A stretch of DNA of 23,355 bases from a virus. Below are positions 1-6,138 of the stretch, one piece after another (position 1 is the first letter of the stretch; each line of letters starts with the position of its first letter). The translations under genes were made by a program, and so were the position numbers. The notes under the pieces were generated by a model. The model was given only the letters and a program-made list of their open reading frames with translations, was not told the DNA's origin and made no database searches. The DNA lies in IMG/VR virus record IMGVR_UViG_3300032289_001361, positions 1 to 23,355 of that record; one strand, given 5' to 3'.

Positions 1-61
1 ATCACGCACCCTAATATGATCCTCTCAATATCATTTTTTCAAAAAAATTTTTTTAAAGGCA

Positions 62-193
62 GTTGATCTTTTAGTAGCTCGCTTCGCTCGCTATATGTTG
101 TTGATCTTTGGTAACTCGCTTCGCTCGTATTATGTTGTTGATCCTCACGTAACGCTCACTTCGTTCGCTTAATGTGCTGTTCGCTTCGCTCAC
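62..193. repeat. Degenerate 37-40 bp repeats with CTCGCTTCGCTCG core
   Basis: The 13-base core CTCGCTTCGCTCG occurs exactly at 78-90 and 115-127, with variants at 155-167 (CTCACTTCGTTCG) and 180-192 (TTCGCTTCGCTCA). The first three are preceded by TTGATC and the first two followed by a TATG-TTGTTG segment, giving about three and a half units. The core is not self-complementary, so a protein-binding or packaging role is likelier than a hairpin. Confidence 0.7.
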
Positions 194-210
194 TACTACT
201 ATCATCATCG

Positions 211-345
211 GGCTGATTTTAATTTTTCAATTTCACCTTAAAGCGGTGGGCGATTTTAATTTTGCAGTTTCAGGTTGGCCGGCGATTTTAATTTTGCAGT
301 TTCAGGTTGGCCGGCGATTTTAGTTTTTCAATTTCAGGTTTAACC
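211..345. repeat. Tandem array of ~32-bp repeats (four units)
   Basis: Two adjacent units, 249-280 and 281-312, are identical over 32 bases. They begin GGCGATTTTAATTTTGCAG and end CAGGTTGGCC. A diverged unit follows at 313-345 (33 bases) and another precedes at 211-248 (38 bases). The units abut without spacers. A 32-bp period is close to three helical turns, so any bound protein would sit on one face of the DNA. Confidence 0.85.
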
Positions 346-363
346 GGATTGATCGGTCACTAT

Positions 364-444
364 CATCCTTGCTGTATTTTGGATAATCAGTTTTCCCAGC
401 AGCCCTGTGACCACCCACCCCCATTGACATCCTTGCTGTATTTT
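364..444. repeat. 17-bp direct repeat pair
   Basis: The sequence CATCCTTGCTGTATTTT is present exactly at 364-380 and at 428-444, 64 bases apart. The pair lies between the 32-bp array and the sigma-54-like sites. Its function is unknown; an integrase arm site or an activator site upstream of int are both possible. Confidence 0.7.
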
Positions 445-460
445 TAGAAATCCAAAGCAG

Positions 461-477
461 TTGGCACGGTTCCTGCT
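461..477 (+). promoter_or_regulatory. Sigma-54-like promoter, upstream copy (one mismatch)
   Basis: TTGGCACGGTTCCTGCT matches the sigma-54 consensus YTGGCACGrNNNTTGCW except for C instead of T at 473. It is part of an 18-bp direct repeat (460-477 and 489-506) that differs at one base. If active, transcription would start near 488. Confidence 0.4.
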
Positions 478-489
478 GGTAGAAAAATG

Positions 490-506
490 TTGGCACGGTT
501 CTTGCT
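490..506 (+). promoter_or_regulatory. Consensus sigma-54 (RpoN) promoter upstream of int
   Basis: TTGGCACGGTTCTTGCT fits every fixed position of the -24/-12 consensus YTGGCACGrNNNTTGCW, with GG at 492-493 and GC at 504-505. The predicted start is near 517, giving a leader of about 64 bases to the integrase ATG at 581. Sigma-54 promoters need an upstream-bound AAA+ activator; the 32-bp array 150-250 bp upstream lies at a suitable distance. The match is seen in the sequence; activity is inferred. Confidence 0.6.
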
Positions 507-580
507 CAAAATACAAAAAAGATTTTTTAAAAAAGTTCTTGTCATTTTTCCCCAGCGGAATTACCTTTTCACTGTTACAA

Positions 581-1630
581 ATGAGCACCATTAACATCCG
601 ATCCAATGGGAGTTTCCTCGTCTCCGTTCATCAGAACAACAAACGAGTTCGTCGCACCTTCAAGACAAGACACGAAGCTGAATTGTTTCTGGCTGAATCT
701 CAGGTCAGGTCATTGAAAGGTAACGTCAATGTTCTAGACGTTCTTTCTTCCGAAGCACCAAAGAATCTTGGTGAGCTACGCAGTCGGGTTCTGTCAAACC
801 TGTGGAAAGGAACATCAGGTGAAAAAACAGTCTCTACCAATAGCCAAAGCGTTATTGATTTTTTCGGTAGCGATACATCGCTGGAAGCTGAAAGTTTCTC
901 AGCCCAAAAGATTGACCAGTTCATTGAGTTTTTGAAACAGAAAGGCAACGCCAAAGGAACCATCAATCTGAAGCTGTCAGCTTTGAATCGGATGCTTTCC
1001 TACGCACGGCAACGGAATTGGATAAACATTAGTCCTAAAATCCGTGGCTTGAAGCAGGACAAAGGACGTATTCGCTTCCTGTCTCAACTAGAAGAAAGCA
1101 AGTTGATTGATAAAACCAATGAGCTTGGTCGCCCCGACTACGCAGTTCTATGGCTTTTCTTGGTCGATACCGGAGCACGAGTGGGTGAAGCGTTGAATCT
1201 CAAATGGGAAGACGTTCGGTTTGTCGGTAATGAGAACCAACGTAATGAGGTTATTTTCTGGGACACCAAAAACGGAGAGTTCCGAACCGTCCCTATGACA
1301 AGCAGGGTTGCCGTTGCCATGCAGGAGCGGAAAAACAGCGGACATGAACGACCCTTCAACATGAAACAATCTCTGGTCAACTACGTTTGGCAGTTGATTA
1401 AAAAGTCCAACCCTGAATGGGCAGCAGACAAAGAGTTTGTCCCACATACCTTGCGTCATACCTGTGCCTCTAGGTTGGTTCAACGTGGGATTCCTCTCTA
1501 CACGGTGATGAATTTCTTGGGCCATAAAGACCTTCACATGACCACACGGTATTCCCACCTTACTTCAGCTAACTTTGGAGACGCTGTAGCGGCTCTGGAA
1601 CAAACAACAACACCTAATACAAATGAATAA
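581..1630 (+). CDS. int: Tyrosine site-specific integrase
   Basis: This 349-residue protein would catalyse integration of the phage genome into, and excision from, the host chromosome. The N-terminal part (about 1-130) resembles arm- and core-binding domains; a SAM-like core-binding segment lies near 100-160. The catalytic set is complete: Arg200 (in GARVGEALNLKW), Lys230, His289 and Arg292 (HTLRH), His315 (LGHKD) and the nucleophile Tyr324 (RYSHL). The reading frame is open back to a TTG at 461, but that extension runs through the sigma-54-like sites and has no family resemblance, so the ATG at 581 is preferred. Its last codons overlap the next small gene by 8 bases. Standing upstream of the RNA polymerase gene is the usual place for integrases in marine T7-like phages. 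The att site was not identified. Confidence 0.93.
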   Translation: MSTINIRSNGSFLVSVHQNNKRVRRTFKTRHEAELFLAESQVRSLKGNVNVLDVLSSEAPKNLGELRSRVLSNLWKGTSGEKTVSTNSQSVIDFFGSDTSLEAESFSAQKIDQFIEFLKQKGNAKGTINLKLSALNRMLSYARQRNWINISPKIRGLKQDKGRIRFLSQLEESKLIDKTNELGRPDYAVLWLFLVDTGARVGEALNLKWEDVRFVGNENQRNEVIFWDTKNGEFRTVPMTSRVAVAMQERKNSGHERPFNMKQSLVNYVWQLIKKSNPEWAADKEFVPHTLRHTCASRLVQRGIPLYTVMNFLGHKDLHMTTRYSHLTSANFGDAVAALEQTTTPNTNE

Positions 1631-1760
1631 AGAAGAAATCCAAGACATCCTGATTGCCCTTGTAACCCTGTTTTCCGTGGCTCTTGCCAAGCTCACAATG
1701 CTTGCGTTGTGTGTATGGGTAGTTGTGGAAGTCCTACGCATCCTTAAAGTAATCGCTTAA
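1623..1760 (+). CDS. Small hydrophobic membrane protein (45 aa)
   Basis: A 45-codon ORF overlaps the end of int by 8 bases. After a short charged start (MNKEEIQDIL) almost all the rest is hydrophobic, about residues 9-40, with one Lys at 23, so it could span the membrane once or as a tight pair of helices. It has no cleavable signal or lipobox. The next gene starts two bases after its stop codon, so int and the two small membrane genes look like one translationally coupled unit. The family is not recognised. Superinfection exclusion, a holin-like role or control of lysogeny are possibilities, not conclusions. Confidence 0.55.
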   Translation: MNKEEIQDILIALVTLFSVALAKLTMLALCVWVVVEVLRILKVIA

Positions 1761-1761
1761 C

Positions 1762-1938
1762 ATGGTCTATTTAACCTACAAAAAGTCTGATCTTAAACCG
1801 GAACGCAAACCCCTAACCTTTGGACGGTTCTGGTTCTTCATCGGATTGGCCTTTCTTCACCATCTTGGGAAGCTGGGACAAATAGCTTTGGCAACCATTG
1901 TCGTTATCTACGTCCTCAAAGCCTTTAACATTTTGTAA
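1762..1938 (+). CDS. Small membrane protein with basic N-terminus (58 aa)
   Basis: The 58-residue product has a polar, basic N-terminal part (residues 1-19, KSDLKPERKP) followed by two hydrophobic stretches, about 20-34 (FGRFWFFIGLAFL) and 41-57. The HHLGKLGQ turn between them suggests a two-pass hairpin. It starts one base after the stop of the 45-aa gene, and 106 non-coding bases follow it. I do not recognise the family. Its pairing with another tiny membrane protein directly behind the integrase suggests a function in the lysogenic or early phase. Confidence 0.55.
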   Translation: MVYLTYKKSDLKPERKPLTFGRFWFFIGLAFLHHLGKLGQIALATIVVIYVLKAFNIL

Positions 1939-2005
1939 AACACTTAGGGATTGCGGCGGAGTTTTGCACTCGTATGGTGTATTTCCTCTGGTCATTTTCA
2001 TCCCC

Positions 2006-2033
2006 TGTTCAGTAACCGCATAAAAGCTGAACA
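2006..2033 (+). promoter_or_regulatory. 7-bp inverted repeat upstream of the 85-aa gene
   Basis: TGTTCAG at 2006-2012 and CTGAACA at 2027-2033 form a perfect 7-bp inverted repeat with a 14-base spacer, ending 12 bases before the ATG at 2045. No U-run follows, so it is unlikely to be a classical terminator. It could be an operator for a dimeric regulator or an RNA hairpin in the leader or processing site. Confidence 0.4.
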
Positions 2034-2044
2034 CCCCTTAAAAA

Positions 2045-2302
2045 ATGAGCGCATTTATTACACAAACATCGTTGGAAAATACAGTCTGTTTGCTTAGTAA
2101 ACGGAACGTAAACTTGTCCCTTGATAACTTGGAATTGAACCGCAGATTGCGTAAGGCCCAAGCCTCCCTTCTCCAAGTAAGAAAAGAACGAAACAGTCTT
2201 AAAAAGATGGTCAGGGAATTGAACAAAGTTCCGCTGTTCACCAACTGTAATGTTTCATTTGACGAGTTTGCCAATATCGTAGAGAATCCCAACAAACCAT
2301 GA
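2045..2302 (+). CDS. Hypothetical coiled-coil protein (85 aa)
   Basis: The 85-residue protein is mostly helical. Residues about 18-60 have a heptad-like pattern with alternating Leu and charged residues (KRNVNLSLDNLELNRRLRKA and the following segment), consistent with a coiled coil. The C-terminal 25 residues are non-basic and contain FDEFANIV. It starts after the inverted repeat at 2006-2033 and its last four bases overlap the next ORF. No catalytic motif or known family was recognised. A role as an early regulator or host-interaction protein would fit the location but is a guess. Confidence 0.6.
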   Translation: MSAFITQTSLENTVCLLSKRNVNLSLDNLELNRRLRKAQASLLQVRKERNSLKKMVRELNKVPLFTNCNVSFDEFANIVENPNKP

Positions 2303-2550
2303 TGAGCAAAACTGAGCGCAACTGTGTCAACCATTTGGAAAAAGTGTTGGGTGATCCACTACAATTCAAGTTCCACTACAACGGAATTATGTCAGACAGA
2401 TGGGACAAACGACTTCAGCTTTTGGACAAAGCTATGGTTGTGCTGGCTTTGACTGAATTGGATATACACCCAATCTACTTGAACAATGATGAATACCAAC
2501 AGGTCTTGGACAGAGTTTCAAAAAAAAGTAAACCTTTCAAATACGTTTAG
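2299..2550 (+). CDS. Hypothetical early protein, first of two tandem paralogues (83 aa)
   Basis: The gene opens with ATGATG and overlaps the previous gene by four bases. The protein lines up with the next ORF: both have an F-x-FH-x-NG motif (FKFHYNG here at residues 23-29, FHRPNG in the neighbour at 25-30) at nearly the same distance from a double-ATG start. Both also have a hydrophobic strand followed by N-x-E-(Y/F)-Q near residues 60-70. The duplication is seen directly; the function is unknown. The 3' end contains an A8 run (2520-2527) where the neighbouring frame is also open. Confidence 0.6.
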   Translation: MMSKTERNCVNHLEKVLGDPLQFKFHYNGIMSDRWDKRLQLLDKAMVVLALTELDIHPIYLNNDEYQQVLDRVSKKSKPFKYV

Positions 2551-2710
2551 GGTTTCTTTTCACAGACCTAACGGAGTTTTGGACGGCTGCTTCAACAACG
2601 TTAACGGACACAATCTCAAAGAAATTTTAAACTTACTTCCTAAACTATGGATTGCAGTAGTGTTCAACATTTCCGAAAACGAATTTCAATTCAGTCGAAA
2701 CAATTTTTAA
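2486..2710 (+). CDS. Hypothetical early protein, second tandem paralogue (74 aa)
   Basis: This ORF starts inside the preceding gene (65-base overlap, +1 frame), also with ATGATG. It encodes FRVSFHRPNG at 21-30 and FNISENEFQ near the end, mirroring FKFHYNG and YLNNDEYQ of the upstream protein. The matching spacing from the start codons favours a genuine second gene made by tandem duplication. The alternative is one longer protein produced by slippage or an indel in the A8 run at 2520-2527. Function unknown. Its stop codon lies at the left arm of the inverted repeat at 2709-2800. Confidence 0.5.
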   Translation: MMNTNRSWTEFQKKVNLSNTFRVSFHRPNGVLDGCFNNVNGHNLKEILNLLPKLWIAVVFNISENEFQFSRNNF

Positions 2711-2800
2711 CGTGTATGTATAGCAACATAATTCAAAAGCAGACAAACTCTGGGGAGGGTTTCGCGCAAAAAGAAAACCGTTGTTTCCTGCATACACGTT
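2709..2800 (+). ncRNA. Candidate structured RNA closed by a perfect 10-bp stem
   Basis: AACGTGTATG at 2709-2718 is exactly complementary to CATACACGTT at 2791-2800, with a 72-base interior. The interior can also fold: GGTTTC near 2758-2763 can pair with GAAAACC near 2773-2779 with one bulge. It occupies one of the few intergenic gaps in this compact region and ends 13 bases before the ATG at 2814. It may be a leader element, an RNase III-type processing structure or a small RNA. No known RNA family is recognised, and a DNA role (operator or origin) is not excluded. Confidence 0.4.
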
Positions 2801-2813
2801 AAACCCCTTTTAT

Positions 2814-3062
2814 ATGGAAAACACCAAAAACACAAAATGGTTGGTTCAGTCCGGTAAAGATGTAGTCAATCTGCATCGCTACGGGTTGACCAAGGAAGAA
2901 GCAACCTCTTTGGAAAAAGAGCTTAAAGAGAACGGACACAAGCACGTTAGGGTTAGGCGGGAAGACCCTCATTATCCATCTTGGCCTCAAGAGTTCGATG
3001 CTGAGAAAGAAGAACGCATCCGGTTAATCAAGGAAGCCAAGCAAAATGAAAAAGCTGCTTGA
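2814..3062 (+). CDS. Hypothetical charged protein (82 aa)
   Basis: The frame is open from a TTG at 2781, but that would begin inside the right part of the inverted repeat at 2709-2800, so the ATG at 2814 is chosen, giving 82 residues. The protein begins MENTKNTKWLVQSGKDVVNL, then has a helix rich in Glu and Lys (KEEATSLEKELKENG), a basic strand HVRVRRED, and a charged C-terminal helix. The overall pattern suggests a small alpha/beta fold. It overlaps the next gene by 17 bases. No family was recognised. Confidence 0.6.
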   Translation: MENTKNTKWLVQSGKDVVNLHRYGLTKEEATSLEKELKENGHKHVRVRREDPHYPSWPQEFDAEKEERIRLIKEAKQNEKAA

Positions 3063-3264
3063 TGTAGAGACACATTACCCCGATTGGATCTGTAACGATT
3101 GTGGTAAAAAGCACGGCAAGCGTTCATCTGGTAATCCTTATGGAGCAACTTACCACGAAGATCAGTGTGGTGTTTGCTTTCAAATAAAAGAAGTGACTGA
3201 GCCTCGTGATTTTTCTCATTTAAAACCTAGCTACAAGAATGACGTAAAGAAATTCTGGAAATGA
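3046..3264 (+). CDS. Small zinc-ribbon-like protein (72 aa)
   Basis: The 72-residue protein carries two CxxC pairs, Cys16-Cys19 (ICNDCGKKHG) and Cys41-Cys44 (QCGVC), 21 residues apart, a four-cysteine arrangement that would bind one zinc ion. A conserved-looking VTEPRDF segment follows. Small proteins with this layout (WICxDCG, then CxxC, then VTEPRDF) recur in tailed phages without a proven function. Nucleic-acid binding or a regulatory protein contact is plausible. It is tightly packed, overlapping its upstream neighbour by 17 bases and the dCMP deaminase start by four (ATGA). Confidence 0.7.
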   Translation: MKKLLDVETHYPDWICNDCGKKHGKRSSGNPYGATYHEDQCGVCFQIKEVTEPRDFSHLKPSYKNDVKKFWK

Positions 3265-3698
3265 ATAGCACCTCCGCACCCCGACCTGATTGGGATACAT
3301 GGTTCATGGGCCTTGCCGTGGCTGTGGCTTCCCGAAGCGAAGACCCCCACCAAAAGGTAGGGTGTGTGGCTGTGCGTCAAGACTTATCGATTGTCGGTGT
3401 TGGATACAATGGGGTTCCTTCTGGTGTTGAAATAGATTGGTCTAACAGAGATGCCAGAAGACCCATTGTTATCCATGCCGAAGCCAATGCTTTGCGCTAT
3501 GCCAAGCCTAATGAAGTAATGGCTCTGTATGTGACCCTGCTTCCTTGTCCATCCTGCCTGACCCTCATAGCTTCTTACAGAATACCTGTAGTTCGCTGTA
3601 TGTGTCCTAACGATAGGTCGGATGAAATACCCAATGCCCTCCATATAGCTCAATCTCTGGGCATCAAACTCAATATCAGTATGCCCAACAATGGATGA
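3261..3698 (+). CDS. dCMP deaminase (deoxycytidylate deaminase family)
   Basis: The 145-residue protein belongs to the zinc-dependent cytidine/deoxycytidylate deaminase superfamily, which converts dCMP to dUMP as a precursor for dTMP. The zinc site is clear: His72 and the proton-shuttling Glu74 in IHAEANAL, and Cys96 and Cys99 in PCPSC. The N-terminal part has the usual substrate-side segment SRSEDPHQKVGCVAV followed by GYNGVPSG. Length is typical for phage dCMP deaminases. It overlaps the zinc-ribbon gene by four bases and the RNA polymerase gene by eight, so it is probably co-translated with them. No thymidylate synthase is visible in the window. Confidence 0.9.
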   Translation: MNSTSAPRPDWDTWFMGLAVAVASRSEDPHQKVGCVAVRQDLSIVGVGYNGVPSGVEIDWSNRDARRPIVIHAEANALRYAKPNEVMALYVTLLPCPSCLTLIASYRIPVVRCMCPNDRSDEIPNALHIAQSLGIKLNISMPNNG

Positions 3699-6114
3699 CC
3701 AACTAACCCTTGAGAAAAGCCAGATTGAAGAAGGTAAATTGCGTTACCACAAGAGGGCTAACAACCTTTCCAAAATGGGGCAGACATCTGAAACCTATTG
3801 GGGAAGGAATCTTCTAAAACAAGCTTTACCAAACTATATCACCGGATTGAGCCAGTGGTTCCAATCCAACGAGAAGTTCCGTGCTGGTAATATTGCTTAT
3901 TTCCACGAAGTCAGAAAAGTCCTGTCAGTTGAGGAAATAGCTGAAACAGCCATACAAGAGATTATCAATTCTCTAACTACAGGTGAGGGATTAAACAGGG
4001 TATGCCTACTGGTGGGACACGCTATTGAGTTCCGCTACGTGATGAAGCAAGCCAGCAAAAGTATCTCAAGTAGGGAGTGGAACGACATTATCAAAAACTT
4101 TGTCAATACCCACCATTCTCTATCACACAAACAGGATTCTTTGCGGGATATTGTCACAGCAAAAGGGTTTGGCTTCTCATTCGACACAAAGCAAAGGCTG
4201 GTGATCGGTAACTGCCTTGTTCAGTTGTTTAAATCCAGCACCGGATTGATTGAGTTCATATTATTACGTAGTCCAAACTTTAGGATGAAGACCCACGTTG
4301 TCCTAGCCGAAGAAGCTAAACAATGGATTGAAAAGATGGACGAGCATTGTGAGATAATGAATCCAGTTCGTTATCCGATGGTAGCCCCTCCTGACGAATG
4401 GCAACCGTTTCAGCTTTACTCTGGAGGATACAAGCTACCAGAAAACAAGCTTCCGCTTATCAAGTCTCATCACCGTTTACACCATAGCGTTCCCCGCAAC
4501 AATCCCATGAGAACCGCTATAGAAGCAATCAATGGGCTTCAAAAAGTGCCTTGGAAGGTGAACACACAAGTTCTGGAAGTGGTTGATAAATACTTTTCCG
4601 AGAAGCGGAGTATCAATGACATCCTCCCTTTCCACGGTCTTTTAGACCTACCTCCAAAGCCGCACGACATGGAGACAAACGAAAACGCTCGCAAATATTG
4701 GAGAAGACAAGCCAACAATGTTTACCGATCCAACTACGAGAATAAGACCAGATTTTTCCTAATTGCCAAAACAATCCACATCGCCCGTATGCTTAAAGGA
4801 CACAAGAAACTTTGGTTCCCAATGCAGTTGGATTTCCGAGGACGTATGTATTACTCAACCGAGTGCTTGCATCCACAAGGAAGTGACCTTGCTCGCAGTC
4901 TACTTACGTTCGGTGAGTCAAAGCCGCTCAAAACTGAAGAAGATTTCAACTGGTTCTTCATCAATGGAGCCAACAAGTTTGGTATGGACAAAGAAAGCTT
5001 TGAAGTCCGGTTACAATGGGTAAAGGACAATTCTGACAGCATCAAAAGAAGTGCCGAAGACCCTTATTCGGAAACGTGGTGGACAAGTGCCGACAAGCCT
5101 TGGCAGTTCCTAGCGTGGTGTTTTGAGTATTGGAGATTTCACACACGGACAACCGAAGACTTTGAAACCAACCTTCCTTGCGGGATTGACTCTACCAACA
5201 ACGGATTGCAAATCCTTTCCCTACTCAGTCGTGACAAAACCGTAGCCGTGTTGACTAACGTGTTGAATCCTTCCAAAAAAGCTGGGCCAAACGACATCTA
5301 CCGGACAGTCCTTAATCGGGTAATCTCAAGGCTACAGGAAACCAACGATGAGCTTTCCAAAAAACTACTGCAAAGCGGTTTGGTCAGACGTTCTGTGATT
5401 AAAGTTCCAGTGATGGCTATGCCTTACGGAATCAAACCTCAAGGCACACTGGAAGCCATTGATTCGGAGTTCAAACGCATTAGCTTCAATGAGCCGAAAA
5501 CTTATGACATCTTACCGGATAACCTACGAAGGAGTGCCGCTTTGCTGTTGGGTAATGTCATACGCGAGGTAATGGGTGATCTTCTGCATGGCCCCAAACA
5601 AGTCATGGAATGGTTGAAAGAAACTACCAAGAAAGTTTCCAGCCAAAACGTGTTTGTCCAGTGGCTAACTCCCAGCGGTTTTAGGGTTGTGTGTGCTTAT
5701 CCCAAAACTGAAATACAGTCGTTTAACTTTTCGGTAGAACGTAAAATGGTGAACCGATCCTTCATGGTTGAAGATGATTCAAAAGTCAGTTCACGCACTA
5801 CGATTAACTCAATCTGTGCCAACTTTGTTCACAGTCTGGATGCTTCCGTAGCCCAAATCGTTTCACAAAAAGCCTCTCAGCTTGGTATATCCTTGGGGGT
5901 TATTCACGATTGCTATGCCACCCACCCCAGCGATGTTCAAGTCATAATCTCCTTGGTGCGAGACACTTACGCCGATATGTTTTCCAGCAATCTTCTGGAA
6001 GATTTCCGTAAGCAGTTGTCATGCCAAGTAGCCAAAAACAAACCAGAAAAAATTTTCAGCATTGGAGATTTTCCCATTGACCAAGTGCGTCAATCTGAAT
6101 ACTTTCTCTGCTGA
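3691..6114 (+). CDS. gp1: Single-subunit DNA-dependent RNA polymerase (T7 gp1-like)
   Basis: This 807-residue enzyme transcribes phage genes from phage-specific promoters. Catalytic motifs of the T7 family are present: motif A with Asp500 (GIDSTNNGLQ), motif B with Lys571 and Tyr579 (KVPVMAMPYG, same eight-residue spacing as T7 Lys631 and Tyr639), and motif C with His739-Asp740 (VIHDCYATH). It is shorter than T7 RNAP (883 aa), and the A-to-B spacing is about 23 residues shorter. The C-terminus is EYFLC rather than the FAFA end of T7. The start overlaps the dCMP deaminase stop by eight bases. The promoter it recognises cannot be read from the protein, and I saw no repeated T7-like promoter in the intergenic regions. 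Confidence 0.96.
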   Translation: MDDQLTLEKSQIEEGKLRYHKRANNLSKMGQTSETYWGRNLLKQALPNYITGLSQWFQSNEKFRAGNIAYFHEVRKVLSVEEIAETAIQEIINSLTTGEGLNRVCLLVGHAIEFRYVMKQASKSISSREWNDIIKNFVNTHHSLSHKQDSLRDIVTAKGFGFSFDTKQRLVIGNCLVQLFKSSTGLIEFILLRSPNFRMKTHVVLAEEAKQWIEKMDEHCEIMNPVRYPMVAPPDEWQPFQLYSGGYKLPENKLPLIKSHHRLHHSVPRNNPMRTAIEAINGLQKVPWKVNTQVLEVVDKYFSEKRSINDILPFHGLLDLPPKPHDMETNENARKYWRRQANNVYRSNYENKTRFFLIAKTIHIARMLKGHKKLWFPMQLDFRGRMYYSTECLHPQGSDLARSLLTFGESKPLKTEEDFNWFFINGANKFGMDKESFEVRLQWVKDNSDSIKRSAEDPYSETWWTSADKPWQFLAWCFEYWRFHTRTTEDFETNLPCGIDSTNNGLQILSLLSRDKTVAVLTNVLNPSKKAGPNDIYRTVLNRVISRLQETNDELSKKLLQSGLVRRSVIKVPVMAMPYGIKPQGTLEAIDSEFKRISFNEPKTYDILPDNLRRSAALLLGNVIREVMGDLLHGPKQVMEWLKETTKKVSSQNVFVQWLTPSGFRVVCAYPKTEIQSFNFSVERKMVNRSFMVEDDSKVSSRTTINSICANFVHSLDASVAQIVSQKASQLGISLGVIHDCYATHPSDVQVIISLVRDTYADMFSSNLLEDFRKQLSCQVAKNKPEKIFSIGDFPIDQVRQSEYFLC

Positions 6115-6138
6115 ATCAACAAGGATTCATGTCAAAAA

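Larger units (their letters stand above)
1..580. other. Non-coding left region, repeat-rich, upstream of integrase
   Basis: No credible gene is present on either strand in these 580 bases. The stretch opens with an A7T7 tract at 41-54. It then holds a degenerate 37-40 bp repeat family (62-193), a roughly 32-bp tandem array (211-345), a 17-bp direct repeat (364-380 and 428-444), two sigma-54-like sites (461-477 and 490-506) and a T6A6 tract (523-534). Possible roles are control of the integrase, attP arm sites for integrase, or short repeats beside a genome terminus like those next to the T7 terminal repeats. I found no tRNA-like attachment sequence, so the attP site is not located. Confidence 0.8.

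Noticed and set aside
211-345. CRISPR array
   Set aside because: The repeat units abut directly with no unique spacers between them, and no cas genes are present.
424-452. Sigma-70 promoter from TTGACA at 424-429
   Set aside because: No acceptable -10 hexamer is found at 16-18 bases downstream (446-453 reads AGAAATCC).
461-580. N-terminal extension of the integrase from a TTG at 461
   Set aside because: It runs through the repeat and promoter-like sequences, contains an A/T-rich low-complexity part and has no integrase resemblance. The ATG at 581 gives a normal N-terminus.
1-580. tRNA gene or tRNA-derived attP core
   Set aside because: No T-loop-like or acceptor-stem pairing was found by eye in this gap; a covariance-model search would be needed to exclude a short tRNA 3' fragment.
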